Below, piece after piece: positions 7,088-15,043 of a DNA stretch of 39,819 nt (the stretch's first letter is position 1; each line of letters opens with the position of its first letter). The notes below the pieces were generated by a model that was not told where the DNA came from, made no database searches, and was given only the letters and a program-made list of their open reading frames with translations. Origin of the DNA: Flavobacteriia bacterium. GTDB taxonomy: Bacteria; Bacteroidota; Bacteroidia; Flavobacteriales; Flavobacteriaceae. The stretch is from assembly GCA_018500075.1 (NCBI GenBank), contig JAHBAN010000121.1, positions 1 to 39,819 of the forward strand, in the 5' to 3' direction. A program made the translations under genes and the position numbers.

Positions 7088-9292
7088 TCAGCCGATGATC
7101 GCGTTGAGCGTCGCGCTCGGGCGCATCACGCTGGCGAGCTTGGCGGCGTCGGGGTGATAGTAGCCCCCTGTGTCGGCGGGCTTGCCCTGAGCGGCGGCCA
7201 ATTCGGCCACAATTGCGGCTTCGCCTTCGGCCAGCGCCTTGGCAACAGGGGCAAACTCGGCGGCCAGCGCGGCATCTTCGGATTGAGCGGCCAGAGCTTC
7301 GGCCCAGTAGCGGGCAAACCAGTAGTGGCTGTCGCGGTTGTCCGGCTCGCCGACTTTGCGCGAGGGCGAGCGGTTGTCATCCAGAATGCCTTGGGTCGCG
7401 GCATCGACCGCCTTGCCCAGAACGCGCGCCTTTTCGTTGCCTTTGGCATCGGCGAGGAACTGGAGGCTTTCGCCCAGAGCGCAGAACTCGCCCAGGCTGT
7501 CCCAGCGCAGGTGGTTTTCGGCGTCAAGCTGTTGCACGTGCTTGGGGGCCGAGCCGCCGGCGCCGGTTTCAAACAGGCCACCGCCCTGCATGAGCTTGAC
7601 GATCGAGAGCATTTTGGCCGAGGTGGCCAGCTCGAGGATCGGGAACAGGTCGGTCAGGTAGTCGCGCAGCACATTGCCGGTGATGGCGATGGTGTTTTCA
7701 CCTTTGGTGATGGTGTCAAGCGAGGCGCGCGTGGCTTCGCGGGGGGCCATGATCTCGAATTTGTCGGCCACGCCTTTGGCCTCAAGGATCGGTTTCACAT
7801 AGCTGATCAGCTCGGCATCATGGGCGCGGCTGGCATCGAGCCAGAAAATCGCACGGAACCCTGTGGCGCGCTGGCGGTCAATCGCAAGGTTGACCCAGTC
7901 TTCGATCGGCGCTTGGCGCGCGGAGGCCGAGCGCCAGATATCGCCCGCCGCAACGGTGTGGCTGTGCAGCACTGTGCCATCGTCCAGGATCATCTTGACG
8001 GTGCCGGCCTCGGGCAGCTCGAAAGTTGTCGGGTGGCTGCCGTATTCTTCGGCTTTTTGCGCCATCAGGCCGATGTTTTGGACTGTGCCGGCTGTGGCGG
8101 GGTTGAGCGCGCCATTTTCTTTGAAGAAGGTGATGGCCTCGTCATAGACGGGGGCGTAAGAATTGTCGGGGATGACGCAATTGGCATCGGCTTCTGTGCC
8201 GTCCGGGCCCCAGCCTTTGCCGCCAGCGCGGATCAGCGCCGGCATGGAGGCGTCAATGATCACATCCGAGGGCACGTGAAGGTTTGTGATGCCGCGGTCG
8301 CTGTCGACCATATACATGGGCGGGCGATCGGCCATGCAAGCCTCGATTGCGGCCATGATATCGGCGTTGTCCTTGACGCGCGCGAGCAGATCGCCAAGGC
8401 CCGAGTTGGGGTTGACGCCGAGGGCTTTCAGGGTGTCGCCATGGGCCTCAAAGACCGGCGCAAGGAAGGCGCGCACCGCATGGCCGAAGATGATCGGGTC
8501 GGAGACCTTCATCATGGTGGCTTTCATGTGCAACGAAAACAGCGTGCCTTCGGCTTTGGTCTTTTCGATCTCGTCGGCCAGAAAGTCCGCGAGCGCGGCG
8601 GCGCTCATATAGGTCGCATCGACAACTGTGCCTGCGGGATAGGCGAGGCCGTCTTTCAAAACGGTTTCGCCGGTGGCTGTTTCCAGAACGATTTTGGCGG
8701 TGGCGGGTTTTGACAGGGTGGCTGACACTTCATTTGAGAAGAAATCACCGCCCGACATGGCGGCCACGCGGGTTTTGCTTTCGGCGCTCCATTTGCCCAT
8801 GCGGTGCGGGTTGTTTTGCGCATAGGTCTTGACGGCGACGGCGGCGCGGCGGTCTGAGTTGCCTTCGCGCAGGACAGGGTTCACAGCCGAGCCTTTGAGC
8901 GTGTCATAGGTGGCGCGCACGGCTTTTTCGGCCTCAGTTGCGGGCGTCTCCGGATAGTCGGGCAGGGCATAGCCTTGGGCCTGAAGCTCTTTCACCGCGG
9001 CCACAAGCTGGGGCACGGAGGCCGAGATATTTGGCAGCTTGATCACATTGGCCGAAGGGGTCTTCACCAATTCGCCCAGCTCGGCAAGATCATCGGACTG
9101 GCGCTGTGCGTCTGTCAAATGATCGGGGAAGGCGGCGAGAATACGGCCCGCAAGCGAGATATCCTTGGTGCCGACAGTAATATCAGCGGCTTTGGCAAAG
9201 CGCTTGATAATCGGCAAAAGCGAGGCGCTGGCAAGCTCGGGGGCTTCGTCAACCTTTGTGTAGATGATATCGGGTGTATGTGTGTCGGCCAT
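7088..9292 (-). CDS. icd: Monomeric NADP-dependent isocitrate dehydrogenase
   Basis: This TCA-cycle enzyme oxidatively decarboxylates isocitrate to 2-oxoglutarate with NADP+ in the cytoplasm. The 734-residue length identifies the monomeric (IDH-II) type, not the 400-residue dimeric enzyme. The start MADTHTPDIIYTKVDEAP is typical of the family. GNSDRRAA at about residues 144-151 carries the Ser/Asn/Arg residues that bind isocitrate and metal in the Azotobacter and Corynebacterium enzymes. MSGGDFFSNE and FEMPxEGTVKMI-like FELPEAGTVKMI also fit. AAGGA precedes the ATG at 9292. It is transcribed alone, with a 169-base upstream gap that carries an imperfect repeat at 9372-9387. Some genomes label the gene idh. 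Confidence 0.96.
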   Translation of the reverse strand: MADTHTPDIIYTKVDEAPELASASLLPIIKRFAKAADITVGTKDISLAGRILAAFPDHLTDAQRQSDDLAELGELVKTPSANVIKLPNISASVPQLVAAVKELQAQGYALPDYPETPATEAEKAVRATYDTLKGSAVNPVLREGNSDRRAAVAVKTYAQNNPHRMGKWSAESKTRVAAMSGGDFFSNEVSATLSKPATAKIVLETATGETVLKDGLAYPAGTVVDATYMSAAALADFLADEIEKTKAEGTLFSLHMKATMMKVSDPIIFGHAVRAFLAPVFEAHGDTLKALGVNPNSGLGDLLARVKDNADIMAAIEACMADRPPMYMVDSDRGITNLHVPSDVIIDASMPALIRAGGKGWGPDGTEADANCVIPDNSYAPVYDEAITFFKENGALNPATAGTVQNIGLMAQKAEEYGSHPTTFELPEAGTVKMILDDGTVLHSHTVAAGDIWRSASARQAPIEDWVNLAIDRQRATGFRAIFWLDASRAHDAELISYVKPILEAKGVADKFEIMAPREATRASLDTITKGENTIAITGNVLRDYLTDLFPILELATSAKMLSIVKLMQGGGLFETGAGGSAPKHVQQLDAENHLRWDSLGEFCALGESLQFLADAKGNEKARVLGKAVDAATQGILDDNRSPSRKVGEPDNRDSHYWFARYWAEALAAQSEDAALAAEFAPVAKALAEGEAAIVAELAAAQGKPADTGGYYHPDAAKLASVMRPSATLNAIIG

Positions 9293-9461
9293 CTCGGATC
9301 CTTCTCGATCAGGTGTTACGATTCAGATATTTACCTGTCTCATAGACCAGATTTTGGCGAAATGAAAGACGGTATGCAAAAGTATACAGAAAATTTTTGC
9401 CCCACAACACGAGGCAACATTGGCGCCGCGCAACGCAGGCGGTCGAGATACCCTGTCAGGA

Positions 9462-10685
9462 TCAATCAGCTTTGGGGCGGCGTTTGGCTTTTGGTGTGCG
9501 CTCAAGCTTGAGCATCAAGACCAACGCAACAATGCAGAGCAAAAACACCCCGATCGCGGCGGGCCGCGGGGTTCCGTCAAAGGCCAGTCCGATGGGAACG
9601 GCAAAGACCATTGCAAAGACCGTAGAGGTGCCGCCCAGAATAGAGGCGGCCAGCCCCGCGATATGGCCAAGTGGCTCCATCGCCATCGCATTCAGATTGC
9701 CAAGGGTCAGCCCCGCCATGGCAAAAAGCGAAAACTGCCAGACGACAAACAGTGCGAAGTAGAGATCAAGCGAAAGCGGCAGGGCGGTCAGAAGGATCAT
9801 ACCGCCCGAGAGGCCGACCTGCACCATCAGGGTCACGGTTGTGAGGAGCTGCATCCCAAGGCGCACCACCAGCATGGCATTGAGGATACTGGCGCTTCCG
9901 GCAAGGATCGCGACGAGGCCAAACCAGTAGGGGAAGCTCTCGGCGCGCTGGAATGTGATGTCATAGATCGGCTGCACCGATGAGAGCGCCGCAAACAGAA
10001 CCGCAAAGCACAGCGTTTGCACAAGGATCACGCTGCGCACGACGGGGTAGGAGAGCATATCTTTCAGCGCGCTCTTGAGCTTGCTTGTCTCAAAGGGGCG
10101 GCGGTCGGCTTTGGGGAGTGTCTCCTCAAGGCGCAGCCCGAACCAGCCCGTCACGAGACAGGCAAAAATGATAAAGGCCGCAAAAATGCCGCGCCAGCCT
10201 GTTATGCCAATGATCGCGGCGCCGATCAGCGGGGCAATGGCGGGCACGAGCGTAAAGATCATCATCACAATCGAGACCAGCTTGGCCATCTGGCGGCCAG
10301 AAAACAAATCGCGGATGATCGCGATCGACACAATCCGTGGCCCCGCAATCCCGAGACCCTGCACAAGGCGCGCGGCCAGCACCCATTCGAGGGTCTGGGC
10401 GACCCAGGCCAGCACAGCACCGACCATATAGAGCGCGATGCCCGCATAGATCACCGGCTTGCGCCCGAAGCTGTCCGAGAGCGGCCCTGTGAAAAATGTG
10501 CCGATCCCCATGCCAAGCACAAAGGAGGTCAGGATCAGCTGTGCGGCATTGAGATTGTCCGGGCTTAGCTCCTGACCGATCTGGGGCAGGGCGGGCAACA
10601 TGGCGTCAATCGAGAAAGCGGTCATGGCAAACATCATGGCCATCAGGCCGATAAACTCGGCTTTGCTCATCCGGATTTTGCTCAT
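9462..10685 (-). CDS. Bcr/CflA family multidrug MFS transporter
   Basis: This is an inner-membrane drug:H+ antiporter of the DHA1 group, with about 12 predicted helices in 407 residues. The start region MTAFSIDAMLPALPQIGQEL is the typical Bcr/CflA helix 1. GPLSDSFGRKPVIYAGIALY is the MFS motif A between helices 2 and 3. ARLVQGLGIAGPRIVSIAIIRD matches motif B and the motif C region. Its start overlaps the stop of the K+ channel gene by four bases (ATGA), making it the last member of a tightly coupled three-gene run. The substrate is unknown; the family exports bicyclomycin, sulfonamides, chloramphenicol and similar compounds. Confidence 0.92.
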   Translation of the reverse strand: MSKIRMSKAEFIGLMAMMFAMTAFSIDAMLPALPQIGQELSPDNLNAAQLILTSFVLGMGIGTFFTGPLSDSFGRKPVIYAGIALYMVGAVLAWVAQTLEWVLAARLVQGLGIAGPRIVSIAIIRDLFSGRQMAKLVSIVMMIFTLVPAIAPLIGAAIIGITGWRGIFAAFIIFACLVTGWFGLRLEETLPKADRRPFETSKLKSALKDMLSYPVVRSVILVQTLCFAVLFAALSSVQPIYDITFQRAESFPYWFGLVAILAGSASILNAMLVVRLGMQLLTTVTLMVQVGLSGGMILLTALPLSLDLYFALFVVWQFSLFAMAGLTLGNLNAMAMEPLGHIAGLAASILGGTSTVFAMVFAVPIGLAFDGTPRPAAIGVFLLCIVALVLMLKLERTPKAKRRPKAD

Positions 10686-10984
10686 TCAGTGGTCTCGCGG
10701 TGCGACTCAAGGGCTTTTCTGCGGCGTTTCAGAAACGCAAAATGGCCGAACTGTTGAATGGCCAGAGCAAAAATGCCTAGGCCCGTGAAGATAAAGACGG
10801 TGGTGCCGATCTTGCCGAGCACTGTGGCCGGAACAAGATTGCCATAGCCCACGGTGGAGAGCGTGACCACGGTGAAGAAATAGGCATCAATCCAGCTCCA
10901 GCCCTCGACAAGGCGGAAAAACACGGTGCCAGAGACCACAACCAGAGCCAGCAGCGAGAGAATGGAGCGGGTCGTGAGCGTCAT
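10682..10984 (-). CDS. Two-helix potassium channel family protein
   Basis: A 100-residue ion channel subunit with the core pore fold only. Helix 1 covers about residues 7-23. The pore loop ends in the canonical K+ selectivity filter TVGYG at residues 44-48. Helix 2 covers about residues 56-78. A basic tail, FLKRRRKALESHRETTE, follows. There is no RCK or cyclic-nucleotide domain, so gating is not visible from sequence; four copies would form the channel. It overlaps the upstream DsbA-like gene and the downstream Bcr/CflA gene by four bases each. This packing between a thiol oxidoreductase and a drug exporter is unusual and gives no obvious joint function. Confidence 0.9.
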   Translation of the reverse strand: MTLTTRSILSLLALVVVSGTVFFRLVEGWSWIDAYFFTVVTLSTVGYGNLVPATVLGKIGTTVFIFTGLGIFALAIQQFGHFAFLKRRRKALESHRETTE

Positions 10985-11619
10985 TTGCCCTGTGCCTCGA
11001 TCAGCTCGTCAATGACTTTGAGCCAAAGCTCGGGCGGCTGTGCGCCGGGAACGGCGTGTTGACTGGCGACAATGAATGTGGGCACGGAGTTGACCCCCAT
11101 CTCGCGGGAATGGGTGTCGCGGGCCTTGATGTCGTCAAGATCGGAGTCGGTTCCAAGGAGCTTGAGCACAAGGGCGGCGTCCATGCCCATACTGTCGGCC
11201 ACATCTGCCAGGGTTTCGGCGTTGCCGATATCGCGGCCATCTTTGAAATAGGCTTTGAACAGGGCCGATACAACCGGCGTCTGGCGGCCTTCTATCCCGG
11301 CCCAGTGAATGAGCCGGTGCGCATCAAGCGTATTTGGCGTGGTTTTCATCGCCTCAAAGTCGATCTTGAGGCCCGCCCGCTCGGCGGCCTCAACCACCGG
11401 GGCATAGGCCCGCACCGCGCCATCCTTGCCGCCGAACTTGGTTTCGAGATAGGCGCGCCGGTCCATCCCCTCTTTGGGCATTGTCGGGTTCAACTGAAAC
11501 GGATGCCACTCGATCGTGAAGGGATGATCGGGGCGCTGCTCGAGTGCGCGGTCAAGATGGGCTTTGCCGATATAGCACCACGGGCAAATCGGGTCGGAAA
11601 TAATATCAAGTTTGATCAT
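10981..11619 (-). CDS. DsbA family oxidoreductase (FrnE-like)
   Basis: This is a cytosolic thioredoxin-fold protein of the DsbA/FrnE group (212 residues), related to polyketide-synthesis FrnE proteins and to 2-hydroxychromene-2-carboxylate isomerase. The active-site motif CPWC occupies residues 12-15, followed by YIGK as in FrnE proteins. There is no signal peptide, so it is not a periplasmic DsbA. The cis-proline loop is visible in the segment GVNSVPTFIV near the C-terminus. AAAGG lies upstream of the ATG at 11619. It is the first of three genes joined by ATGA overlaps and lies 88 bases after the acyl-CoA ligase. FrnE relatives are linked to oxidative and metal stress, but the partner here is unknown. 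Confidence 0.88.
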   Translation of the reverse strand: MIKLDIISDPICPWCYIGKAHLDRALEQRPDHPFTIEWHPFQLNPTMPKEGMDRRAYLETKFGGKDGAVRAYAPVVEAAERAGLKIDFEAMKTTPNTLDAHRLIHWAGIEGRQTPVVSALFKAYFKDGRDIGNAETLADVADSMGMDAALVLKLLGTDSDLDDIKARDTHSREMGVNSVPTFIVASQHAVPGAQPPELWLKVIDELIEAQGK

Positions 11620-11707
11620 GGAACTGCCTTTCGCCTTCTCTCTCTATCTGCCTCTGCCAAAAAGCAAAACCCATATGGCGATATCTGATTAAAATATGTC
11701 GCGTGCT

Positions 11708-13237
11708 TTAGAGAAACTCTTTGAGGGCCGAGCGGCGCAACTTGTTGTTGGGGCCAAGCGGCATTGCTTCGATGCGTTTGTAGAGCTTGGGGCGTTTGTA
11801 GGCGGCGAGCCTGCTTTCGGCCTCGGCCTTGAGGGCGTGGAGGTCGATGTCGGCCTCCGAAGTATAAAAGGCCGCAATGATGCGCACATCCTGTTTGATA
11901 TCCACATCACAGACCGCGAGGGCTGTGAGCTTTTGGGCCTCTGGCGCAGCGCTGAGCGCCGCTTCGACCTCCAGAGGCGAGACACGGTAGCCACCGGCGT
12001 TCATCATATCGTCATTGCGCCCCTGATAGTGGATCTGCCCGTCGGCTGACAAAACCCCGAGATCTCCGGTCAGAAACCAGTCGTCGCGAAAACGCGCGGC
12101 GGTTTCGTCTGGCGCATCAAAATAGCCAAGCATCAAGCCCGGGTCAGAGCGGTGCACGGCAATCTGGCCCACCTCGCCTTGCGGCGCAATGCCCTCGTCT
12201 GTGAGCAGTGCAATGTGACGCCCAGCCTGAACCGAGCCAAGCGCGCCGCCCTGTGCGGGCGCGCTCGGGCTGGCCGATAGAAAGGTCGAGCATTCCGACA
12301 TTCCATAGGCTTCATAGACTTCGGTGCCGGCTGCCTTTTGCCACTGGCGGCGCAGGTTTTCGCTGAGCTTTTCGCCGGCTGACAGCCCGTGACGCAGCTG
12401 AGGCAAATCAAGCGCTCCGCCGGCTTTCAGCATCTTGCGATAGACCCCGGGCGCGGCGGCAAAGATGCTTGCGTTATGGCGCTTGATCAGGGCTGGAAGC
12501 GCTTCGGGGGCGACCCCGTCCTCTGGGATCAGCGCTGTTGCGCCCATCGTCCACGGGTCCATCAGCCCTGTGCCAAGGGTGTAGGTCCAGTTGAAAGCCC
12601 CCGCATGGCACAGCCTGTCGTCGTCTTTGAGACCATACCAGCCCTCAAACATCATCTGTCGCGCCCAGATGGCGCGGTGGGCGTGCATCACCGCGCGGGG
12701 GCGGCCCGATGTGCCGGAGGTATAGATGATATAGGCCATGCGGTCCGGGTCGCCGAGGGCATAGTCGCAGGGCGGCAAGTCCTGCATTTTGACCAGCTCG
12801 GCTTCGCTGATGCGCTGGAAAGCGCCATCAACCGGCGCCGCAACAGAGCCGCCATAGGCAATCGCCTTGGGCTTGAGCGTGGCAACGATCTTTTCGACCT
12901 CAGCCAGCGTGAGCTGCGAGGATGTCGGAACCGGAACAATCCCGACCGCGATGGCCCCGAGATAGGCGATGGGAAACTCTGCGGTATTGCCAAGCCGCAG
13001 CAGCATAATATCGCCCGCCTTGAGGCCGCGCCGCAAAAGCCCTGTGCCCGTGCCGCGCACGGCCGCTTCCAGCCTTGAATAGCTCCAGCGGGTATCCTGA
13101 CTCTGGCCCATACTCTGGCCCATGACAATAAGGGCGTCTTTGGCCGGGTTTGCCGCGGCGCGGCCCAAAACATGAGCCGCCATATTGAAAGGCGAGGGGC
13201 AGGGCGCAAACGGCCCTTTGTCGATAATGCTGTCCAT
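11708..13237 (-). CDS. AMP-dependent acyl-CoA synthetase/ligase
   Basis: This ANL-superfamily enzyme activates a carboxylic acid with ATP, then forms the CoA thioester. The 509-residue length is typical. The phosphate-binding motif YTSGTSGRP is at residues 172-180. The motif YGMSE is at 311-315, WFLTGD at about 387-392, and the hinge region GRNDDMMNAGGYRVSPLEVE at about 407-425. The catalytic lysine is probably K499 in NNKLRR. The hinge and C-terminal blocks resemble benzoate/medium-chain acyl-CoA ligases more than acetyl-CoA synthetase, but the acid is not determined. It is divergent from the XRE-cupin regulator, 52 bases away, which is a likely controller. Confidence 0.9.
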   Translation of the reverse strand: MDSIIDKGPFAPCPSPFNMAAHVLGRAAANPAKDALIVMGQSMGQSQDTRWSYSRLEAAVRGTGTGLLRRGLKAGDIMLLRLGNTAEFPIAYLGAIAVGIVPVPTSSQLTLAEVEKIVATLKPKAIAYGGSVAAPVDGAFQRISEAELVKMQDLPPCDYALGDPDRMAYIIYTSGTSGRPRAVMHAHRAIWARQMMFEGWYGLKDDDRLCHAGAFNWTYTLGTGLMDPWTMGATALIPEDGVAPEALPALIKRHNASIFAAAPGVYRKMLKAGGALDLPQLRHGLSAGEKLSENLRRQWQKAAGTEVYEAYGMSECSTFLSASPSAPAQGGALGSVQAGRHIALLTDEGIAPQGEVGQIAVHRSDPGLMLGYFDAPDETAARFRDDWFLTGDLGVLSADGQIHYQGRNDDMMNAGGYRVSPLEVEAALSAAPEAQKLTALAVCDVDIKQDVRIIAAFYTSEADIDLHALKAEAESRLAAYKRPKLYKRIEAMPLGPNNKLRRSALKEFL

Positions 13238-13248
13238 GGTCTTTTGCT

Positions 13249-13279
13249 AGGGGCTTGGCGCGGGCGGCGCAAGGCCCTA
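13249..13279. promoter_or_regulatory. Imperfect inverted repeat between acyl-CoA ligase and XRE-cupin regulator
   Basis: In the 52-base divergent gap, CTTGGCGC (13254-13261) and GCGCAAG (13267-13273) face each other, with AGGGG and CCCT extending the arms. This is a plausible operator for the adjacent regulator, covering both promoters. The symmetry has a bulge and is GC-rich, so chance is possible. Confidence 0.35.
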
Positions 13280-13289
13280 TGAAAGCGCC

Positions 13290-13916
13290 ATGACAAATGC
13301 GGCAGACCCCAAATCCCTGATCAAGATCGCCCGTGCGGGCGGCGATGTGCCTGTGCCCGAACAGATCGACCTTGGCACGCGGGTGCGAGACCTGCGCAAA
13401 AGCCTCGGGCTGACGCTTGAGCAGGCCAGCAAACAGGCCGGGCTGGCGCGCTCGACCCTCTCCAAAATCGAAAACGGCCAGATGTCGCCCACCTATGAGG
13501 CGCTCAAAAAGCTCGCTCTGGGGCTGGAAATCTCGGTGCCCCAGCTCTTTACGCCGCCCCAATCGGCGCAGGCGACGGCGCGTATGAGTCTCACCCGTTC
13601 GGGCGAGGGCGCGGGCCATATCACAGCGACCTATGAGCACAACCTCATGGCCGAAAGCCTGTCTGCCAAGAAGATGCTGCCCTATCAGGCCCGCATCCGT
13701 GCCCGAAACATGGAAGAGTTCAACGGCTGGGTGCGCCATGATGGCGAAGAGTTTCTCTATGTGCTGACGGGTGTGATCCGGCTTTACACCGAGTTTTACG
13801 AACCCGTCGAGATGCGCCGCGGCGACAGCGCCTATTATGATGCCTCCATGGGGCACAATGTTGTCTCGGTCAGCTCCGAAGACGCCACGGTGCTCTGGGT
13901 GACCTCTCTGACTTAA
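13290..13916 (+). CDS. XRE family transcriptional regulator with cupin domain
   Basis: This is a 208-residue regulator with a DNA-binding HTH_3 domain at about residues 28-85 (RVRDLRKSLGLTLEQASKQAG, then STLSKIENGQMSPTYEALKKLA). A C-terminal cupin sensor domain follows at about residues 125-205, with the EEFLYVLTG and GDSAYYDASMGHNV beta-strand motifs. Such proteins sense small acids or amines and control catabolic genes. It is divergent from the acyl-CoA ligase at 52 bases, so control of that gene is likely but unproven. Its stop overlaps that of the MIP channel gene on the other strand (TTAA at 13913-13916). Confidence 0.9.
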   Translation: MTNAADPKSLIKIARAGGDVPVPEQIDLGTRVRDLRKSLGLTLEQASKQAGLARSTLSKIENGQMSPTYEALKKLALGLEISVPQLFTPPQSAQATARMSLTRSGEGAGHITATYEHNLMAESLSAKKMLPYQARIRARNMEEFNGWVRHDGEEFLYVLTGVIRLYTEFYEPVEMRRGDSAYYDASMGHNVVSVSSEDATVLWVTSLT

Positions 13917-14569
13917 TCGGCCTTCGCAAAGACCAGCGGCAGAACCAGATAGGCAAGGCCCACCCCGATCAGCTGCATCACCACAAACATCGCAATATGC
14001 TGGGGCGCGATGCCGGCAAAAGTATCAGACCAGCCGCGCGCGAATGTGACAGCCGGATTGGCGAAACTGGTCGAAGACGTAAACCAATAGGCGCCTGTGA
14101 TATAAAGCCCGACAAGGGGCGGAACCGTATCGGGCTTGTGGACCACACCGCCCACAATCACAAACAGCAGCCCGAAGGTCGCGATGATCTCGGAGCTCCA
14201 TTGGGCAAGCCCTGTGCGGTGCAGTGTGCCGCTGACTTGCAGGATCGGCAGATCAAACATCATATGGGCCGCCCAGACCCCGAGCAGCGCCCCCGCCACT
14301 TGCGCCAGAACATAGGGCAGGAAGGCGCTCCAGCTATGCTCTTTGCGCAGCGTGAAAAACAGGGTCACCGCAGGATTGAAATGTGCGCCCGAGACAGGGC
14401 CAAGGCAGGTGATGATCCCGTAGAGAATACAGCCCGTCGCGATGGCATTGGCGAGCAGGGCAATGGCGGTGTTTCCGTCTGCGAGTGTCTCGCCCATAAT
14501 GCCCGAGCCGATCACGCCAATCAGCAGAAAGGCGGTTCCGAGGCATTCTGATATTAGTTTTTGTGTCAT
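13913..14569 (-). CDS. MIP/aquaporin family channel, probable arsenite channel (AqpS-like)
   Basis: This is a six-helix major intrinsic protein of 218 residues. Both NPA boxes are present: SGAHFNPAVT (NPA at 65-67) and SFANPAVTFARGW (NPA at 171-173). The second continues as NPAVTFARGWSDTFAGIAP. As I recall it, this form is typical of MIP proteins located in arsenic operons. In Sinorhizobium meliloti, AqpS takes the place of an arsenite pump and lets As(III) flow out after ArsC reduces arsenate. Here it overlaps the second arsC by four bases (ATGA) behind the ArsR-ArsC fusion, and no arsB or acr3 is nearby, which supports that role. Water or glycerol transport remains possible. Confidence 0.85.
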   Translation of the reverse strand: MTQKLISECLGTAFLLIGVIGSGIMGETLADGNTAIALLANAIATGCILYGIITCLGPVSGAHFNPAVTLFFTLRKEHSWSAFLPYVLAQVAGALLGVWAAHMMFDLPILQVSGTLHRTGLAQWSSEIIATFGLLFVIVGGVVHKPDTVPPLVGLYITGAYWFTSSTSFANPAVTFARGWSDTFAGIAPQHIAMFVVMQLIGVGLAYLVLPLVFAKAD

Positions 14570-15042
14570 GACAGTGTTCCCACAGCATCCAGCGCTGATT
14601 TCAAGTCTTTTGGTGTCGGTGTTTCGGCGAGAGCGTCCAGAAACGTCCGTGCCCGTTTGTGAAGCAGCCCGTAGGCGGTTTCAAAAGCCGCCGGCCAGTC
14701 GGCCTCGGCGGCGGCCGCAGGATCCTCCACCCCCCAATGCGCGCGAACCGGCGCGCCGGGCCAGATCGGGCAGGTTTCTCCCGCCGCCGATGCGCAGACC
14801 GTGATGACCGCATCCATCTTGGGCGCATCGGGCAGGGCGAAAACGTCCCAGCTTTTGGACTGCGCCTCGCGGGTGTCATAGCCGCGCGCCGCCAGAAGCG
14901 TGAGCGAATAGGGGTGCACCTTGCCAGAGGGTTGTGACCCGGCAGAATAAGCCCTCACGCGCCCGGCGCCCTCTGTGTTGAGGATCGCTTCAAGCAGAAT
15001 CGAGCGCGCCGAATTGCCAGTGCAGAGCACAAGTATGTTCAT
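14566..15042 (-). CDS. arsC: Low-molecular-weight phosphatase-type arsenate reductase
   Basis: This is a cytosolic arsenate reductase of the low-molecular-weight tyrosine phosphatase fold (158 residues). The anion-binding loop is CTGNSARS at residues 7-14, with nucleophile Cys7 and Arg13. Further cysteines at VCASAAGETC are candidates for the resolving pair used by thioredoxin-coupled enzymes. HWGVEDPAAA holds the Asp of the phosphatase general-acid loop. The start at 15042 follows GAGGA. Only one base separates it from the stop of the ArsR-ArsC fusion. The longer open frame to 15141 would run into that gene and has no matching N-terminus. Two ArsC domains in tandem in one operon are notable. 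Confidence 0.9.
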   Translation of the reverse strand: MNILVLCTGNSARSILLEAILNTEGAGRVRAYSAGSQPSGKVHPYSLTLLAARGYDTREAQSKSWDVFALPDAPKMDAVITVCASAAGETCPIWPGAPVRAHWGVEDPAAAAEADWPAAFETAYGLLHKRARTFLDALAETPTPKDLKSALDAVGTLS

Positions 15043-15043
15043 G

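Noticed and set aside
7154..8713. A 519-codon open frame on the plus strand opposite icd.
   Set aside because: It is antisense to a clearly functional isocitrate dehydrogenase, has no recognisable family or ribosome site, and is explained by GC-rich codon bias of the real gene.
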